Assembly (NCBI RefSeq): GCF_001279775.1
Contig: NZ_LGDG01000122.1
Location: forward strand, 124,001-188,000
Reading direction: 5' to 3'
DNA from: Streptomyces sp. MMG1533
GTDB taxonomy: Bacteria > Actinomycetota > Actinomycetes > Streptomycetales > Streptomycetaceae
DNA: 64,000 nt
In this document: positions 59,595-64,000 of the stretch, one piece after another
How positions within the stretch are numbered: the first letter of the stretch is position 1
Layout: the number at the start of each line of letters is the position of its first letter
Made by a program: the position numbers and the translations under genes
The notes under the pieces: generated by a model
Told to the model about the DNA's origin: nothing
What the model saw: the letters and a program-made list of their open reading frames with translations, nothing else
Databases searched by the model: none

Positions 59595-60461
59595 ATGGCG
59601 ACCGCCACGGGCAACGCCGTGACCGAGCCCGCCCCCGACACCGCGCCCCGGCCCAAGGGGCCGAAGAACGACCGCTGGCGGTCCGCCGCCACCGTGGTGC
59701 TGCTGCGACTCGCCGTGATCGTGGTCGCCCTCGTCCTGTGGCAGGTGCTGAGCGGGCCCGTCGTCCCCGAGTACGCGGTCAGCAAGCCCACCGACGTGGC
59801 CGACGCCCTGACCCGGATGCTCGGCTCCGCGTCGGGGTGGACGGACATCAAGGTGACCGCCGTGGAGGTGCTGGCCGGCTTCGGTCTGGGCGTCGCCGCC
59901 GGGACCGTGATGGGCCTGCTACTGGGCTCCTTCCCGCTCGCGGGCCGGGTCCTGGAACCCCTGGTCGCGGCCCTCAACGGCATACCGAAGATCGCCCTCG
60001 CCCCGCTCTTTCTGCTGTTCTTCGGCATCGGCCCCTGGTCGAAGATCACCATCGCCATGACCGGCGTCGCCTTCGTCGTCTTCTACAACGTCTACCTGGG
60101 CCTCCGGCTGCGGGAACGCGAACTCGTCGAGGTCGTCCAGGTGATGGGCGGGCGCAGGCACCACGTCCTCGGCTACGTGACGATCCCGACGCTCGCCGCC
60201 CCGTTCTTCGCCGCGCTCAAGACGGGCGGCCCGCTGGCCATCCTCGGCGTCATCGGCGGCGAGTTCATCGCCTCCTCCGAGGGCGTGGGCCACCAGCTGT
60301 TCACCTCGGCCCAGAACCTCGACGCGGCGAGCGAGTTCGCCGGTCTGATCATCCTCGTCGCCATGACACTTGTCCTCAACGGCGTGCTCACCGCCCTCGA
60401 CACCTACGCCCTGAAGCGCCTCGGCCTCGCGGCCCGCCGTCCCACACCCCGCCGGGGCTGA
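59595..60461 (+). CDS. ABC transporter permease (SsuC/TauC-like)
   Basis: A 288-residue membrane protein with about six segments, the first near 32-50 (AATVVLLRLAVIVVALVLW). The EAA loop is ELVEVVQVMGGRRHHVLGYVTIP near 180, which contacts the ATPase. The sequence GFGLGVAAGTVMGLLLGSF and IPKIALAPLFLLFFGIG is characteristic of the nitrate/sulfonate/taurine family. GGAAGGA lies 8 bases before the ATG. Together with the lipoprotein and the ATPase at 46159 it makes a complete importer. Confidence 0.88.
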   Translation: MATATGNAVTEPAPDTAPRPKGPKNDRWRSAATVVLLRLAVIVVALVLWQVLSGPVVPEYAVSKPTDVADALTRMLGSASGWTDIKVTAVEVLAGFGLGVAAGTVMGLLLGSFPLAGRVLEPLVAALNGIPKIALAPLFLLFFGIGPWSKITIAMTGVAFVVFYNVYLGLRLRERELVEVVQVMGGRRHHVLGYVTIPTLAAPFFAALKTGGPLAILGVIGGEFIASSEGVGHQLFTSAQNLDAASEFAGLIILVAMTLVLNGVLTALDTYALKRLGLAARRPTPRRG

Positions 60462-60510
60462 GCCGCGGACACCCTCCGGCTCCGGTCAACGAGAAAGGAC
60501 TCGTCCCTCG

Positions 60511-61716
60511 ATGAACGACCACCCGCATGTCCGTGGGGCCCGGCCCCACGGGCCGTCCCGCAGAACCGTGCTCGGCGCCCTCACGGCGTCCGTACCGCTG
60601 CTCGCCGCCGCTCCGGCCCAGGCGGCACCCACCCGGACCGGGGACTTGCTGTACATCGGCACCTGGGGACGGGGCCAGGTGCACGCGGTCCGCTTCGACC
60701 CCGTCCACGGGACCATGACGTCCCTCGGATCCGTCGCGCAGGTCAGCTCGAACTGGGTGGCCGCACACCCGACCCGCCCGGTCCTGTACGTCGCCGGCAG
60801 CGAACAGGGCGGATACATCCGCGTGTTCCGCGTCGCCGACGACTCCGGAGCCCTGCAGCAGATCGGCGAGATCGAGACGGAGAGCGTGCCGGCCGGCAGC
60901 GGCGGACTGTCGTACATCGGCGTGGACCGCCGCTCGGACACTCTGCTGGTCGCCGACTTCGCCGCCGGTACGGCGGCCACCGTGCCGATCGGCGGAGACG
61001 GGGGACTGGGCGCCGTGGCCTCCCGCGTGCAGGAGACCGGCTCCGGTCCCCACCCACGGCAGCAGGGCCCGCACCCGCACCACGTGGTCATCGACCCGAG
61101 CCGGAGGTTCGCGCTGGTCGCGGACTTCGGCGCCGACCGGGTCTTCGTCCACCGCTACGACCCGGCCACGCGCGCCCTGTCCGCGGCCGGTACACCCGAC
61201 GGCCCCGGCTCCTACGCGACGGCGCCGGGGTCGGGGCCCCGGCGCCTCGCTTTCCACCCGAACGGCCGCACCGTCTACTTGCTCAACGAGCTGACCGCGG
61301 ACATCCAGACCCTGGAATGGGACGCCCGGCAGGGCCTGCTGGCACACCGTCAGAGTCTGACGACCAACGCCCCTGACCACACCGGGACCACGAGCGCCGC
61401 CGAACTGGCCATAAGCCGCGACGGCCGCTTCGTCTACGTCTCCAACCGTGGTGAGAACACCCTGGTCGTCTTCTCGGCGGACCGAAGGACCGGCCTGCTC
61501 GCTGAGGTGCAGCGCATCCCGTGCGCGGGGGTCACGCCGTGGAGCTTCACTCTCCATCCCGGCGGAAGGTGGCTCTTCGTCGCGAACGAGGTGAGCAGCA
61601 TGGTGAACCTCTTCCGCGTCGACCCGGGGTCCGGACAACTGACGGACACCGGTACGTCCGTACCCGTGCCGAACCCCGACTGCGTCGCCGTCCGCGTCAC
61701 AGTGACTGGCTCATGA
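60511..61716 (+). CDS. Tat-exported lactonase-like seven-bladed beta-propeller (Pgl/PF10282 family)
   Basis: A 401-residue secreted protein. The twin-arginine signal is SRRTVLGALTASVPLL near 17-32, ending at AQA. The rest is a beta-propeller with repeating blades: LLYIGTWGRGQVHAVRFD, WVAAHPTRPVLYVAG, HHVVIDPSRRFALVADFG, FHPNGRTVYLLNE, FTLHPGGRWLFVANE. It belongs to the 6-phosphogluconolactonase-like family; exported members may hydrolyse lactones or simply bind substrates. It is the last gene of the long operon and overlaps the convergent esterase by 20 bp. GAAAGGA is 11 bases before the ATG. Confidence 0.85.
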   Translation: MNDHPHVRGARPHGPSRRTVLGALTASVPLLAAAPAQAAPTRTGDLLYIGTWGRGQVHAVRFDPVHGTMTSLGSVAQVSSNWVAAHPTRPVLYVAGSEQGGYIRVFRVADDSGALQQIGEIETESVPAGSGGLSYIGVDRRSDTLLVADFAAGTAATVPIGGDGGLGAVASRVQETGSGPHPRQQGPHPHHVVIDPSRRFALVADFGADRVFVHRYDPATRALSAAGTPDGPGSYATAPGSGPRRLAFHPNGRTVYLLNELTADIQTLEWDARQGLLAHRQSLTTNAPDHTGTTSAAELAISRDGRFVYVSNRGENTLVVFSADRRTGLLAEVQRIPCAGVTPWSFTLHPGGRWLFVANEVSSMVNLFRVDPGSGQLTDTGTSVPVPNPDCVAVRVTVTGS

Positions 61717-63100
61717 TCCAGTCCCGGATGCCCGGAATGGTGTAGGCGATGCGCCAAGTGGCCAAGTGTCCGCTCACGTTGGAGCCCGCCGGTACGACCG
61801 TGCCTGCCTGGAAGGAGGCGTAGTTCACCGGTGCCTTCTGGGCCTTGAGGTGGCGTACGTCGGCTGCGAACTGCGCCGCGGTGGACTGCCCGTCCCAGAC
61901 CGCGGTGGCGACCTTCGTGCCCGCGTCCTCGATGACCTGCATGATGGCGTTCTCGCCGGGGTACGCCTTGTCGTCGTCCTGGGCGACGACGACCCACAGC
62001 TTCTTGTCCGCCAGCGGCGCGGTCTGCTCCTGGGGCCACTGGCCCGCGACGACGAAGGAGGCGGCGAACAGGTCGGGGTGCTTGATGTTCATGCCCAGCG
62101 TCATCATCGCGCCCATCGACTGCCCGGTCGCGTACAGCCGCTTGGGGTCGATGGGGTACTTCTTCGTCAGCGACCGCACGAGGTTGACGGTGGCGTCGAA
62201 CAGGGTCGAGGGCTCGTAGTCGTCGTCGATCACGACGGAGCCGTATTCCGGGGCCAGGACGAAGGACTCGTGCCGGGCCTGGTCCTCCGGGCTCGCCCAG
62301 CACACGGCGCCGAGCCCCTGCACCAGCGGACCCTGCGTGGCGACGTTGACCACGGTCGAGTCGTGCATGAACAGCACCAGCGGGTAGCTGTTGCCGGGGT
62401 CGTGGTTCTTCGGGACGAAGAGGTTGTACTTCAGGCTCTGGCCGGTCGCCGGGTCGTCGAAGGTGAACTGCTGGAAGTCGTCGACGATGGGATTCACCAC
62501 GGAACCGGTGGCCAGCGTGGTGTCGATCGCCGGGTAGCGGGCGCCGCGGGTGGTGGTGACCGTGCCCTTCTGGGTCAGCGTCGCCTTCGCCGCCTGGATG
62601 GTCCCGCCCGGGGTGGTGTCGCCGACCTGCGGCCCGCCCCCACCGGGAGCGCCGCCGGAGCCACCGGAACTGCTCGGACTGGGACTGGCCGTGGCCGCGG
62701 GGGCGCTGGGCGTCCCCGTCGGGGAGCCGCCGGAACCGATCCCCCACAGGGCCGCCGCCGTGTCGTCGGGCGAGAGCTCGACGATGACGTAGCGGCCGTC
62801 CCTGCCCCGCTCGGCGAGAGCGGCCGTCCGGTTCGCGTAGACCTTGGTGACCGTCCGGTCGGTGACCGCGAACGTCGACGTCGACAGCGTCGAGGTGTCG
62901 ATGTCCTGGTCGTACTCGACCGCTACCGCAATGAGCTTCTGACCCTCGCCGAACACCTTCGTGATCGCGGTGGCGCTCTGGACGTGACCGGCATTGGAAG
63001 CCGTGACGTCAGGGTCGGCGGTCGCGGCGTAGGCCACGCTGCCCACGGCGGCGAGTGAACCGGCCGTCGCGGCTCCGGCGATGAACGTGCGCCTTTTCAT
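61697..63100 (-). CDS. exported esterase/PHB-depolymerase-like hydrolase with N-terminal Ig-like domain
   Basis: A 467-residue protein. The Tat-like signal is KRRTFIAGAATAGSLA at the N-terminus. An Ig-like domain (about 38-115) precedes a Pro/Ser/Gly linker (about 122-165). The catalytic part starts near 215 with LKYNLFVPKNHDP, has the nucleophile elbow ATGQSMGAM near 324, and ends with GHLATWRIAY. The architecture resembles thermophilic EstA-type esterases and feruloyl/PHB esterases. GAGGAG lies 8 bases before the ATG. It is convergent with the operon, but its activity fits the ester-degrading theme. Confidence 0.83.
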   Translation of the reverse strand: MKRRTFIAGAATAGSLAAVGSVAYAATADPDVTASNAGHVQSATAITKVFGEGQKLIAVAVEYDQDIDTSTLSTSTFAVTDRTVTKVYANRTAALAERGRDGRYVIVELSPDDTAAALWGIGSGGSPTGTPSAPAATASPSPSSSGGSGGAPGGGGPQVGDTTPGGTIQAAKATLTQKGTVTTTRGARYPAIDTTLATGSVVNPIVDDFQQFTFDDPATGQSLKYNLFVPKNHDPGNSYPLVLFMHDSTVVNVATQGPLVQGLGAVCWASPEDQARHESFVLAPEYGSVVIDDDYEPSTLFDATVNLVRSLTKKYPIDPKRLYATGQSMGAMMTLGMNIKHPDLFAASFVVAGQWPQEQTAPLADKKLWVVVAQDDDKAYPGENAIMQVIEDAGTKVATAVWDGQSTAAQFAADVRHLKAQKAPVNYASFQAGTVVPAGSNVSGHLATWRIAYTIPGIRDWIMSQSL

Positions 63101-63181
63101 GGAACGGACTCCTCAGAATGGGGGAATGGGGGAAATGAGGGAATGGGGGAGCGGGGGTGAGTTGACAGAATTGGCCCCGGC

Positions 63182-64000
63182 TCAGCCGCGCAGCGCGTCG
63201 AGCATGTCGCCGATCTTCGCCGCGACCGTCTCGGCCGCGCCCTGGGCGTAGGAGGAGTCCATCGCCTCGTACGTGATCCGGGCGTAACCGCGGGCCTCGG
63301 CCATGTTCTTCGAGCCGCCCTCCAGCATCGACAGGACGGCGGTGTGCGGGAACGGCGAGTGCTTCTTGATGCTCAGCGCGGTGTCGGTGGACAGCTCCGG
63401 CTCCACACCGGCGAACACGCCGTCACCGACCTGGAGGACCCAGATCGGCACGTCCGCGGTGCCGGTGGGAGTGAAGTCGTACGTCTTCGTCGGCCCTGTC
63501 GGATGCCCCCCGGCCGTCGTGCCGACCGTGACGGTGTCGGTCACCAGACGCAGGGGTGAACTCGCGCCGGCGCCCGCGGTCTTGATGGTCTCGCTGACCC
63601 TGACCACCTCGGTGCCCAGCCGCTCGCCCTGCACCGTGAGCAGCAGCCAGCCCGCGTCCTGGGCGTCGACCTGGGACCACTTCTTGTCCTTGTCGATGGT
63701 GTATCGCTTCGAGCGGAACGCCGGTGCCTGGTCCCCGCAGGAGCCGACCAGGAAGAACCCGACGGTGTCACCGCCGTACTGCTTCTCGACGTGCTGGACC
63801 GCCGCGCCGGCGAGGTCGGCCGTGATCGGCAGGTCGCCGCTCGCCATGACGGACTCCATCATGACCGAGGACTGGACGCTGTAGTTCATGAGGACGGCGA
63901 TCGGGTTGCCGTCCTCATCGTCGAAGCGGGTGACGCCCACGCTCTTGTCGGAGGTGCCGGCCTCCCCGGTGCCCAGCCACCACCCGTCGGCGGTGAGGAC
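63182..64000 (-). CDS. neutral/alkaline ceramidase-like protein, C-terminal part, runs off right edge
   Basis: The frame stays open to base 64000, giving the last 272 residues. ADGWWLGTGEAG near the edge, then GNPIAVLMNYSVQSSVM, SGDLPITADLAGAAVQHVEKQYGG and FFLVGSCGDQAP match the neutral ceramidase N-terminal-type domain, in which such Gly-Asp and Cys-Gly-Asp motifs line the zinc site. The end MAEARGYARITYEAMDSS also fits. Ceramidases cut the amide of ceramide; actinobacterial homologues are often of unknown substrate. It lies 81 bp upstream of the esterase on the same strand. The N-terminus and any signal are outside the window. Confidence 0.72.
   Translation of the reverse strand, partial: VLTADGWWLGTGEAGTSDKSVGVTRFDDEDGNPIAVLMNYSVQSSVMMESVMASGDLPITADLAGAAVQHVEKQYGGDTVGFFLVGSCGDQAPAFRSKRYTIDKDKKWSQVDAQDAGWLLLTVQGERLGTEVVRVSETIKTAGAGASSPLRLVTDTVTVGTTAGGHPTGPTKTYDFTPTGTADVPIWVLQVGDGVFAGVEPELSTDTALSIKKHSPFPHTAVLSMLEGGSKNMAEARGYARITYEAMDSSYAQGAAETVAAKIGDMLDALRG

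Noticed and set aside
1..64000. Search for tRNA, rRNA, CRISPR arrays, insertion sequences and attachment sites
   Set aside because: I found no tRNA-like cloverleaf, repeat-spacer array, transposase or integrase sequence by reading the window.

Overview
The window is high-GC actinobacterial DNA, almost certainly from a Streptomyces chromosome. Lineage markers are a long chaplin with a sortase signal (26487-27185), an NsdA-like TPR regulator of differentiation (18849-20342), an SsgA-like sporulation protein (22251-22664), a DUF397 protein and many Tat or Sec exported hydrolases. I see no rRNA, tRNA, CRISPR array, transposase or phage gene.

Region 1 (1-12.6 kb) is an acyl-CoA district. It has two FadD-type ligases, a PaaK-type ligase under an operator-like palindrome, and a tightly coupled operon of crotonase, DUF35 (OB-fold/Zn ribbon) and two lipid-transfer-protein-type thiolases. 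Neither thiolase shows a nucleophilic cysteine, which points to retro-aldol chemistry rather than thiolysis. A frame-disrupted penicillin acylase lies at the left edge, and a broken alpha/beta hydrolase at 4.3-4.8 kb.

Region 2 (12.6-42.2 kb) is mostly stress, development and housekeeping: universal stress protein, CGNR regulator, cell-wall amidase, aminoglycoside-phosphotransferase-like kinases, NsdA, a PP2C phosphatase, SsgA-like protein, a peptidase, the chaplin, GNATs, MerR/TetR/ArsR regulators and nucleotide-sugar-type oxidoreductases. It also holds several decayed or rearranged loci. These are an arginine-deiminase pathway remnant (arcD and arcA pieces at 23.9-24.6 kb), an MFS transporter cut down to its C-terminus beside its MerR regulator (32 kb), and a chimeric gene (28077-31304). 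In the chimera, a membrane PAS-GGDEF-EAL protein loses most of its EAL domain and continues in frame into the C-terminal half of a PLP-dependent alpha-oxoamine-synthase-type enzyme.

Region 3 (42.5-64 kb) is a coherent, apparently uncharacterised catabolic island. Divergent exported esterases (42.6-45.8 kb) flank a regulatory gap with repeated TTGTC-n-GACAA-type sites. A long co-directional operon then encodes an ABC ATPase, a CoxG/SRPBCC protein, an HpcH/HpaI-type aldolase, a LigJ-like 4-oxalomesaconate hydratase, a ThDP enzyme, three divergent 4,5-dihydroxyphthalate-decarboxylase-like paralogues, a DUF3500 protein, a LigI-like lactonase, a FadR-type GntR regulator, a cytosolic type B esterase, a substrate-binding lipoprotein, an ABC permease and an exported lactonase-like beta-propeller. 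A further exported esterase and a ceramidase-like protein follow on the opposite strand. My reading is that esters are hydrolysed outside, the acid is imported by the split ABC transporter, then decarboxylated, opened by the lactonase, hydrated and cleaved to central metabolites. No ring-cleavage dioxygenase, monooxygenase or dehydrogenase is present, so the pathway either starts from a pyrone or ring-opened polycarboxylate or uses chemistry not yet described.
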